Positions 1-5,688 of a stretch of 7,994 nt of DNA are shown here, piece after piece (position 1 is the first letter of the stretch; the number at the start of each line of letters is the position of its first letter). Source of the DNA: Chromatiales bacterium. Its GTDB lineage: Bacteria > Pseudomonadota > Gammaproteobacteria > SZUA-152. Made by a program: the position numbers and the translations under genes. A model generated the notes under the pieces. The model saw only the letters and a program-made list of their open reading frames with translations, made no database searches and was not told the DNA's origin. The stretch spans positions 1-7,994 of the forward strand of contig JALTPW010000822.1 in the NCBI GenBank assembly GCA_026999335.1, written 5' to 3'.

Positions 1-60
1 AGCGTGTTCCTTGCTTCATTCTCTTTTCTCACATGGCTCCGGAGCGATTCGCCCATCATG

Positions 61-1272
61 TCAACCAACATTGGCCGCAGCAGACAGGGGCCGTGATGCC
101 CAAAATGTCGGTTCGATGGTGATTAGATGGCTGCTCCGCGACCCGGCACTGAGCCGTTTGACGTACCTGATAGTCCGGCTGACAAAATCCTGATCGAGGT
201 CGACGCCAGAAAGGGTTTGCAGCACATACTGCGCACCGCGATTTTCAATGAGTGCACGCAGCCGGCGGGACGAGGCATCGTCGGGGTCGAAATAACACAG
301 GGCAGCCGCTGTCACCCATGACAGCGATTTGGCTTTGGAATGAGCGAGCCGGGCAAGGCTGGCGGTGCCGATGAGGCGTTCGTGCCCACCGAGCTTGCGC
401 AGGGGCTCCCGCCCCACACGGGCAACCGTGTCTCTTAAAGCCCCGTTTGAAAGTCGCTTGCAGATCCGCTTGCGTTCGACCTCCCCCCCCGAAAAGCCGG
501 CGCCGTAGAAGAAGTCCAATCCCTGTTGCCCTTCCTTGACGACCTTTCGCACGATCCCGCTGATTTCGTGGTCTTGTAACGCCGCATGGATAGAACAGTA
601 ACCCTTGAGGTGACCCAAATAGGCCACGGCGACGTGGGCAGCGCTGTAGGTAAAAAACTTGCGGCGTACTGCGGCGACATGATCCTCTACCAACGTCACA
701 CCAGAAATAGTTGGCATAGGCTCTCGCAACCCGGCGGCCTCAATCTCACACCTCGATTCCGGATCGGCTGTATAGCGGATCGGCGTCTCCGAATCGTAAT
801 GCCAGCGCCGTCGGCAGATCACACGATGGATCAGCCCGCTGGCAAAACCATGCGCTTCCACCTGACCACCTGCAGCCGCTACGGCACGCCGGAGAATTGC
901 ACCGGCATCCTCACAATTCTCGAAAGCAATCAGGTTCACCGGGGACTGACGGCCTGCCAGCCCGGACGCAATGACACTACCGAGATCCTTGAGGTTTGAT
1001 GGACCCACACAACTTGCAATGAGATCGGCGGAAACGAGCTCGCGAGACAATGCCGCCTGGTCGGTGATCTCGACGGCGCGCACGCCCTCGACGATGACCC
1101 GCTCAAGCAGGGGGCCATCGACGAGCTGTACTTCGATGCACCCGGTTCGATCCAGGTGATCGCAAAGCTGGAGCCCGCGTGCCACGAAGACGATCTCGTA
1201 GCCCGCAGCGTGAAGCATCGGTGCCACGAAGCCTCCCGCCGCACGCCCTGTGCCGAAAATGACCGCTTTCAT
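61..1272 (-). CDS. Polyol dehydrogenase, mannitol-1-phosphate 5-dehydrogenase-like (MtlD superfamily)
   Basis: 403 aa, probably an NAD(P)-dependent cytosolic oxidoreductase acting on a polyol or sugar phosphate. The N-terminus (MKAVIFGTGRAAGGF, residues 1-15) is a Rossmann dinucleotide-binding motif. AFENCEDA (116-123) matches the MtlD ACEN region, RKFFTYSAAHVAVAYLG (204-220) matches its KLFTxNxxHAxxAYLG catalytic helix, and RVGREPLRKL (285-294) matches the conserved RVGRQPLRKL block. MtlD of E. coli is about 382 aa, so this is full length with a slightly longer tail. The catalytic Lys (K205) and His (H213) are present, but the Asn expected five residues after the Lys is Ser (S210), so substrate or activity may differ. 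The start overlaps the stop of the upstream ATP-grasp gene by 4 bp with no clear Shine-Dalgarno, which suggests translational coupling. A run of eight G on the coding strand (complement of 483-490) lies in codons near residues 261-264. The family is secure; the substrate is unknown. Confidence 0.82.
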   Translation of the reverse strand: MKAVIFGTGRAAGGFVAPMLHAAGYEIVFVARGLQLCDHLDRTGCIEVQLVDGPLLERVIVEGVRAVEITDQAALSRELVSADLIASCVGPSNLKDLGSVIASGLAGRQSPVNLIAFENCEDAGAILRRAVAAAGGQVEAHGFASGLIHRVICRRRWHYDSETPIRYTADPESRCEIEAAGLREPMPTISGVTLVEDHVAAVRRKFFTYSAAHVAVAYLGHLKGYCSIHAALQDHEISGIVRKVVKEGQQGLDFFYGAGFSGGEVERKRICKRLSNGALRDTVARVGREPLRKLGGHERLIGTASLARLAHSKAKSLSWVTAAALCYFDPDDASSRRLRALIENRGAQYVLQTLSGVDLDQDFVSRTIRYVKRLSAGSRSSHLITIEPTFWASRPLSAAANVG

Positions 1273-2105
1273 GCTTGGGTATCCGTTTGAATAATGCCCA
1301 CAGGCGGAGAATTCAGCGTCACGCTGCCGAGATGGCAGGACAGGTAATCGGCAATCCGCGCAGCCGCATCGGGAACCCCTTTAAATCCGGGAAAGGCCGA
1401 CATATCGACCACATAGGGCTTGCCATCGCTGACGATGACATCCACACCGAAGGTGTCGATGTCAAACACATCGCCACAGCGCTTGATCAGGCCTGATAAC
1501 TCTGGTTCCACCATGAAGGGAATTCCCGTCTTCTCTGCGTATGTTTGAGCGGGAAACCTGCGCAAGACACCGAAGATACGTCCACCGATCGAATAGATTT
1601 TGCGATCCAGGCCATCGGGTGGGTGGTAACGCTGGGCGAGATGCACACCTTCCAGCGGTCGAATATCATCCCGCGAGCGAATCAACCGAACCCCTTGCCC
1701 CAGATGGCCGCGATAAGGCTTGACAATGAGTGGCCCGGTATCCAGCAGTTCACGTACCTGCTCCGCCTTCAAGACAGCCACGGTATGGGGCACCGGAATA
1801 CCCGCTTTCTGTAGTTTTTGCGTGGTGAGTACCTTGTCCCGCAGCATAGCGGACACGGGATACGAGTTGAGTATCCGAGCACCCAGCCCATGCAGGATAC
1901 CGGCATAGCTCAGCGCTAGATCGGAGTCGGAGGGCTTGAGCACATACAAATCGTGTTTGACGCAAACCTTCGAGAGGTCCATCAGGCCCTTGCCGGGATA
2001 AATTTCATCCACCACGCCCCCCCAGGAGCGCAGTAAGGCGATAACTTGATACAACCACGATCTGGCGCTTGGCTGTTGATGTCCGAGAATAAATCCGATC
2101 TTCAT
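1269..2105 (-). CDS. ATP-grasp domain protein, RimK/ITPK-like, with divergent metal-binding motif
   Basis: 278 aa, second gene of the minus-strand operon, overlapping both neighbours by 4 bp (ATGA). ATP-grasp enzymes activate a carboxylate by phosphorylation and join it to an amine or thiol; a subgroup phosphorylates inositol phosphates instead. Visible fold signatures are the ATP-binding strand and loop LIVKPYRGHLGQGV (126-139, K129), DRKIYSIGG (167-175, K169), TFGVDVI (218-224, D222), and the final motif YVVDMSAFPGFKGV (231-244). In the last motif the family normally shows E-x-N; here it is D234-x-S236. The FPGFKGVPDAA ending resembles the FP-x-[FY] ending of ITPK-like ATP-grasp proteins. 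The N-terminal ~90 residues (MKIGFILGHQ onward) look like the usual pre-ATP-grasp domain. A G7 run lies at about residues 28-30 (complement of 2017-2023). No signal peptide or membrane segment is seen. The fold is clear; substrate and even reaction type (ligase or kinase) are open. Confidence 0.8.
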   Translation of the reverse strand: MKIGFILGHQQPSARSWLYQVIALLRSWGGVVDEIYPGKGLMDLSKVCVKHDLYVLKPSDSDLALSYAGILHGLGARILNSYPVSAMLRDKVLTTQKLQKAGIPVPHTVAVLKAEQVRELLDTGPLIVKPYRGHLGQGVRLIRSRDDIRPLEGVHLAQRYHPPDGLDRKIYSIGGRIFGVLRRFPAQTYAEKTGIPFMVEPELSGLIKRCGDVFDIDTFGVDVIVSDGKPYVVDMSAFPGFKGVPDAAARIADYLSCHLGSVTLNSPPVGIIQTDTQA

Positions 2106-2932
2106 GCGCGTGCGCTCTCGGCGGTATTCAATATGAATTCAGCGATCCAATCCCCTGCATTCTCGACGTGGGTGTAATTTGGAAAGTCATTGACTTCGAT
2201 GACCTGCGGACCCTGTGCAGCAAGCACACAGTCAACGCCGTACAGGGTGAGGCCGAATATATCCGCACAGCGCCGAGCCAGGCGATGGAGATGAGAAGAT
2301 GACGGCAGCTCTTCGGCGGGCTCATCCGATGTCATGCCGGCGCAATCAACCAACGGGCCGGGCTTACGCGCCGCCCACACGGAACCGTTGATGCCGTAAA
2401 GTTTCAGATCCATAGGATCACCTACGACAAACGCCTGAACGAGTGCAAAAGGCTCCTGCCATTCAAGCCGTTCGAGCTGCTCCCGGTCATGCAACAAAGT
2501 AACGTCGCGGCTGTTATCACCGAATACGGGTTTGATGACCACAGGAAATTTCCAGACGCACTCACGGAGCATCGCCACCGGGCTGAGCCAGGTTCGTGGT
2601 GTGGGAATTCCCTGAATACGAAATGCCTGGGCCATGCGCCACTTATCGACAACGGCCGCAATTGCATGCGAAGTATTGATCGTCAGAATACCTCTTGCTT
2701 CAAATTGTGCCAGCGCCTTAAGTAAAGCAGGGCTCCGGCCACGAGCAACCACCAGATCCACCGCCAGCGCAGGTGTCTCGGCAAGTTCTTCTACGGTAAC
2801 CAGAGAAACCGACACGTTACGCCGGAGAAGCGCACGAACAAAATCAGCGGGCTGACCCTGAGCAAGGTAGCGCTGTTCACAGAGCACGACGATAGATTTC
2901 ATTTTAGCCAACTCTTTCGCCAACCCTATCAT
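2102..2932 (-). CDS. ATP-grasp domain protein, RimK-like ligase
   Basis: 276 aa, first gene of the three-gene minus-strand operon. ATP-grasp motifs are complete: VVIKPVFGDNSRDV (131-144, ATP-binding K134), MDLKLYGING (174-183), LYGVDCV (230-236, D234), and QVIEVNDFPNYTHV (243-256, with metal ligands E246 and N248). The N-terminal domain (about 10-95) is a plausible pre-ATP-grasp domain. The start at 2932 is supported by GGAGG on the minus strand (complement of 2942-2946) with a 9-nt spacer. A Met at residue 11 would align better with a typical N-terminus (MKSIVVLCEQ) but has a poorer ribosome site. The enzyme probably forms an ATP-dependent amide or peptide-like bond, or phosphorylates a polyol phosphate. 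It is paralogous in fold to the next gene but clearly divergent in sequence, so the pair probably acts on different steps or forms a heteromer. Substrate unknown. Confidence 0.82.
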   Translation of the reverse strand: MIGLAKELAKMKSIVVLCEQRYLAQGQPADFVRALLRRNVSVSLVTVEELAETPALAVDLVVARGRSPALLKALAQFEARGILTINTSHAIAAVVDKWRMAQAFRIQGIPTPRTWLSPVAMLRECVWKFPVVIKPVFGDNSRDVTLLHDREQLERLEWQEPFALVQAFVVGDPMDLKLYGINGSVWAARKPGPLVDCAGMTSDEPAEELPSSSHLHRLARRCADIFGLTLYGVDCVLAAQGPQVIEVNDFPNYTHVENAGDWIAEFILNTAESARA

Positions 2933-3014
2933 GACGCCTACCCTCCAGGAATGCTTGCTTTGACTCCCTCAACACTCAAAACCTGATGCAGAGATTTATT
3001 TTCAAAACCTTATA

Positions 3015-3174
3015 CCTGAATCCGAGGGTTCAGGGCGGATACAGCGTGCAAGATATTGATTTCACCGTGGAATCAAAAAATCTTAGCTTCATCCATCGGT
3101 TACGCGGGTATTTTTTGAACCGCTGTGGAATCAAGCGCTTGCGCTATGTGCCGTCATGAACCCTCGGATTCAGG
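3015..3174. mobile_element. MITE-like palindromic element with 18-bp terminal inverted repeats
   Basis: CCTGAATCCGAGGGTTCA at 3015-3032 is repeated perfectly in inverse orientation at 3157-3174. Inside the termini the two arms still pair imperfectly (shared blocks CGG, GCG, CAAG, TTGATT, CAC, TCAAAAAAT) up to a central loop of about 3082-3109, so the whole 160 bp is one long imperfect hairpin. TTATA at 3010-3014 and again at 3175-3179 immediately flanks the termini and fits a 5-bp target-site duplication. Because TATA is self-complementary, part of this could instead be an extension of the inverted repeat. No transposase is encoded, so this would be a non-autonomous element mobilised by a related insertion sequence elsewhere. 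Confidence 0.7.
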
Positions 3175-3253
3175 TTATATTAAGGCTTATCTTCTGCTGC
3201 ATCATTGACACGCTAAGAAAATTTTAATTCAGTTAAAGTTTTACAACAATTTG

Positions 3254-3301
3254 TATTCCTGACTGTAATCAGAAAGCTATTCCTGACTGTAATCAGAAAG
3301 C
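3254..3301. repeat. Perfect 24-bp tandem duplication with internal dyad
   Basis: Two identical 24-bp units sit head to tail, 3254-3277 and 3278-3301. Each unit contains TTCCTGA-CTGTAA-TCAGAAA, a near-palindrome of TT[C/T]CTGA half-sites separated by 6 bp. Tandem dyads of this spacing resemble paired operator sites for a dimeric regulator, or iteron-like repeats. The AT-rich setting and nearby palindromes agree with a regulatory role, but no target gene is obvious. Confidence 0.75.
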
Positions 3302-3311
3302 ATTAACTGAG

Positions 3312-3328
3312 CATACAGTCGTTGTATG
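3312..3328. promoter_or_regulatory. Candidate operator: CATACA-N5-TGTATG palindrome
   Basis: A perfect 6-bp inverted repeat, CATACA at 3312-3317 and TGTATG at 3323-3328, has a 5-bp spacer and lies 10 bp after the 24-bp tandem repeat. Size and spacing suit a dimeric helix-turn-helix protein. It does not match the LexA box (CTGT-N8-ACAG). The role is inference; a chance palindrome in AT-rich DNA is possible. Confidence 0.3.
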
Positions 3329-3649
3329 ATAAAAAGATGAAGAAGCCGTGAAAATTCACTGAAAATACACGGAAATATCGATATTATGAAAGAAAAAAAA
3401 AGGGTATAACTATCGCATTAATGACAGATTAAGATTGTGTGAAAATTCGATAAAAAAATATGACTCAATCAACTGGAAATTTGCTAAAAAAAACACATCG
3501 CTGCATAGCTGAAATCTGAGCGGCTAAAGCTGGTGTATTTAACCATTTGACGGGGAATAAAATGGAAAATGAATCTGTACAAAGATCACGTAGAACAAGG
3601 CAGAAAAAGCAGGCACTTCAGGCAGCGTGGAAGCCGTTGCCGGGTAGGT

Positions 3650-4219
3650 TCATCCTGAGTCCGACAGATTCCTGGCCTGCGCAATGGCACGCCGATGTTG
3701 ACGAAAGACAAAGCGTTCGAGCAGATCCCGCGTGGTTTCCGGCAGGCCCGTCAGGCGCAACAACAGCCGGGTCGACACCTCACTCGGCAACACTTCGGCA
3801 ATCACCACCAGTGGGCGCGGGATACGCGGCATCAGATACAACTGCACCCGCAACCAATCACCAGCCGCCGGCGGAGGCTGGTCGTTGATTCCGTCGATAC
3901 ACAACACATCTCCGCCGAGGCGCACCGGACGGGGCGCCGGCAAACCCCGCTGCCCGGCCAACACCTCACCGAGCAGACTCAGCATCAGATCGAGCTTGGC
4001 CTCCACCCGCCGCCAGTGTTCCTGCTGCACGTCTTCCTCCGGCTCGCTGACGGATTCATCGAGGATCAGCAGGCTGCCCAGTAATTCCTCATTGGCCAGA
4101 TGACTGCTCACCTGCCCGGGCACATCGGACGGCCCCGGCAGCGGCTCCCAGACAATGGGCAGCTCGGCCTGAAAATGAACCCCGCTGAGGACGTCGCTAT
4201 CACACGATGACTGAGACAT
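3650..4219 (-). CDS. Atypical PilZ domain protein, probable c-di-GMP-related receptor
   Basis: 189 aa, soluble, no signal peptide. After a variable N-terminus containing the segment LPIVWEPLP (20-28) comes an acidic and then helical region, QEHWRRVEAKLDLMLSLLGEVL (66-87). A beta-rich domain follows (about 98-160: LCIDGIND, WLRVQLYLMP, PLVVIAEVLP, RLLLRLTGLP), ending in the helix TTRDLLERFVFRQHRRAIAQAR (162-183). That tail and the VEAKLDLxL helix are typical of the PilZ/tPilZ-type proteins of beta- and gammaproteobacteria, which regulate motility, biofilm or polysaccharide through c-di-GMP. I do not see the canonical RxxxR and D/NxSxxG c-di-GMP motifs, which fits the atypical (tPilZ) branch and means ligand binding is unproven. 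The gene is divergent from the radical SAM gene across a 122-bp gap. No clear Shine-Dalgarno precedes the ATG at 4219. Family call fairly secure, role inferred. Confidence 0.7.
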   Translation of the reverse strand: MSQSSCDSDVLSGVHFQAELPIVWEPLPGPSDVPGQVSSHLANEELLGSLLILDESVSEPEEDVQQEHWRRVEAKLDLMLSLLGEVLAGQRGLPAPRPVRLGGDVLCIDGINDQPPPAAGDWLRVQLYLMPRIPRPLVVIAEVLPSEVSTRLLLRLTGLPETTRDLLERFVFRQHRRAIAQARNLSDSG

Positions 4220-4286
4220 GGGCGCAGACTAATTCAAGCAAGACCATAACGGCAAGTGGGCATATTCTGGCAAGCAAAGACTAACC

Positions 4287-4302
4287 TGGCATACAATCTG
4301 CT
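4287..4302 (+). promoter_or_regulatory. Candidate sigma-54 (RpoN) promoter upstream of the radical SAM gene
   Basis: TGGCATACAATCTGCT places GG (4288-4289) and GC (4300-4301) exactly 10 nt apart, the invariant spacing of sigma-54 -24/-12 elements, with TGGCA and TGC matching the consensus TGGCAC-N5-TTGC. The predicted transcription start would be near 4313, about 29 nt before the ATG at 4342. A weaker site with the same spacing is at 4257-4271. I see no convincing sigma-70 pair in this 122-bp gap. Motif-only evidence. Confidence 0.35.
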
Positions 4303-4341
4303 TATTTCCACCCAAACTGCCAAGCAGGTCTACCAAGCGTC

Positions 4342-5499
4342 ATGAAATCGTCAACTCTCATCCGGTTTGAAAAAACCACCCAGCCCATACTGCCGAGTGC
4401 GGATCACTTTTCCATCGACGGCCACAAGTTGATTTACCACCCCCAGCGCGTCGCGCAATGGCAGAATGCCGGTGATGATTGGCAAAAGGCCCGCAACGTC
4501 TATCCTCTGTATGTGGAGCTTTCTCCTGTTGGCGCCTGTAATCACCGCTGCACATTCTGCGCGGTGGATTACATTGGCTATCAGGCCCAGCGCCTGGATC
4601 TCGACCGCATCACGCCACGGCTGCGAGAAATGGGCGAGCTGGGCGTAAAAAGCATCATGTTCGCTGGCGAGGGCGAGCCCCTGCTACACAAACAATTGCC
4701 GGAGATGATCGAAGTCTGTGCCGAGAGCGGCATCGATACCGCCATCACCACCAACGCCACGGTGGTCTCCGACAAGTTTCTCGACCGCGGCCTGCCGCAT
4801 CTGTCCTGGATCAAGGCCTCAGTGAATGCCGGCCGCGCGACCACCTACGCCGACATCCACCGCACCGACGCCAAAGACTTTCCGCGCGTGATCGCCAACC
4901 TGCAACGCCTGGTCGAACAACGCGAGCGGCACGGGCACCGCTGCACCCTGGGCGCACAGTCCCTGCTACTGCCGGAAAACCGTCACCAAATGGTCGAGCT
5001 GGCACGCCTCTGCCGCGACCATATCGGCCTCGACTACCTGGTGGTAAAACCCTATTCACAACACCGCTTCAGCAACACCCGCATCTACGAAAACACGGAC
5101 TACACGGCCATGGACGAACTGGCCGAAGTACTGGCTGCGGAAAACCGCGAGGGTTTTAACGTTGTCTTCCGCAGCGCCACCCTGCGCAAGCTCGACGAGC
5201 CGCCGCAGCAACGCTATCCGCGCTGTCACGCCACCCCTTTCTTCTGGGCCTATGTGATGGCGGATGGCTCACTGTACGGCTGCAGCGCCTATCTGACAGA
5301 TCCGCGTTTCAATTACGGCAATCTCAATCAACAGGGCTTCAAGGACATCTGGCAGGGTGAAAAGCGCGAGGCCAGCTTCCACCATGTACGCGAACAACTG
5401 AACATCCGTGACTGCCGTACCAATTGCCGCATGGATGACATCAACCGCTACCTGCACGCCCTGGCAACGGACAGCGTGGCGCACGTGAACTTTATATAG
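4342..5499 (+). CDS. Radical SAM protein with C-terminal SPASM-like cluster domain
   Basis: 385 aa. The radical SAM 4Fe-4S motif is CNHRCTFC (C66, C70, C73), preceded by the strand LYVELSPVGA. FAGEGEPLL (107-115) is the GGE-type SAM-binding motif. The ITTNA segment (135-139) and later barrel strands follow in the expected order. The C-terminal part carries RCHATPFFWAYVMADGSLYGCSAYL (C295, C314) and YGNLNQQGFKDIW (325-337), then CRTNCRMD (C358, C362). This is the SPASM/twitch layout that usually binds one or two auxiliary Fe-S clusters. Such enzymes cleave SAM to a 5'-deoxyadenosyl radical and perform epimerisation, dehydrogenation or rearrangement, often on peptides but also on sugars. The neighbours (epimerase, SIS isomerase, nucleotidyltransferase-kinase) point to a sugar or sugar-nucleotide substrate rather than a peptide. 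No peptide precursor gene is seen nearby. The ribosome site is weak (AGG about 12 nt upstream). Enzyme class secure, reaction unknown. Confidence 0.88.
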   Translation: MKSSTLIRFEKTTQPILPSADHFSIDGHKLIYHPQRVAQWQNAGDDWQKARNVYPLYVELSPVGACNHRCTFCAVDYIGYQAQRLDLDRITPRLREMGELGVKSIMFAGEGEPLLHKQLPEMIEVCAESGIDTAITTNATVVSDKFLDRGLPHLSWIKASVNAGRATTYADIHRTDAKDFPRVIANLQRLVEQRERHGHRCTLGAQSLLLPENRHQMVELARLCRDHIGLDYLVVKPYSQHRFSNTRIYENTDYTAMDELAEVLAAENREGFNVVFRSATLRKLDEPPQQRYPRCHATPFFWAYVMADGSLYGCSAYLTDPRFNYGNLNQQGFKDIWQGEKREASFHHVREQLNIRDCRTNCRMDDINRYLHALATDSVAHVNFI

Positions 5500-5546
5500 T
5501 AATGACCATTGAATAGACGATACAACGGCAAGGCTTGTGCAGAAAC

Positions 5547-5640
5547 AATTGTAGGAGCGGCTTTAGCCGCGATCACAAACAGAGATAGCGCCATTGCGCA
5601 GCTAAGGAGCGTGCACATTCCTAAAGCCGCCCCTACAATT
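5547..5640. repeat. REP-like inverted hairpin pair
   Basis: AATTGTAGGAGCGGCTTTAG at 5547-5566 is repeated inversely at 5621-5640 with one mismatch. The left copy also forms its own hairpin, GCGGCT-TT-AGCCGC (5557-5570). The GTAGGAGCGGCTTTAGCCGC type is a widespread intergenic REP-like sequence of gammaproteobacteria (Pseudomonas and relatives), spread by RAYT-type transposases. It occupies the 189-bp gap between the radical SAM and epimerase genes. It could stabilise the upstream mRNA end or weaken read-through, but there is no T-run to make it a standard terminator. Confidence 0.75.
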
Positions 5641-5688
5641 CAAACCGTTTGTTTGCTGCATTAGCAGAATAACCAAGGAGAACACGCC

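Larger units (their letters stand above)
2933..3649. other. AT-rich intergenic region without a convincing gene
   Basis: About 0.7 kb between the minus-strand operon and the PilZ-like gene. Base composition is visibly more AT-rich than the flanking genes, most strongly from about 3175 to 3560. It contains the 160-bp inverted-repeat element, the 24-bp tandem duplication and several short palindromes: 3312-3328, GTGAA-AA-TTCAC at 3348-3359, and AATATCGATATT at 3374-3385. The promoter of the leftward ATP-grasp operon should lie in its left part, but I see no strong -35/-10 pair there. Only short reading frames are present. The AT-rich composition and the lack of a downstream plus-strand gene suggest acquired or degenerate DNA, or an unannotated RNA. 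Confidence 0.6.

Noticed and set aside
36..45. GCTCCGGAGC palindrome after the dehydrogenase gene as a terminator
   Set aside because: It has no loop and is not followed by a T-run in either direction.
1..60. Possible start of a further minus-strand gene (ATG at 19-17 or GTG at 32-30, open to the left edge)
   Set aside because: Only 6-10 codons are visible and the ribosome sites are weak or poorly spaced; it cannot be supported, though a fourth operon gene here is possible.
2986..3159. 57-codon plus-strand frame (MQRFIFKTLYLNPR...) running through the inverted-repeat element
   Set aside because: It starts outside the element, ends inside the right terminal repeat and has no clear ribosome site; its residues are a by-product of the palindrome, so coding is unlikely.
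3205..3238. TTGACA at 3205-3210 as a sigma-70 -35 element
   Set aside because: No acceptable -10 hexamer lies 16-18 bp downstream; the candidates are at 12, 14 or 22 bp.
3254..3301. CRISPR array
   Set aside because: The two 24-bp units are directly adjacent with no spacer between them.
3312..3328. LexA (SOS) box
   Set aside because: The half-sites CATACA/TGTATG and the 5-bp spacer do not match CTGT-N8-ACAG.
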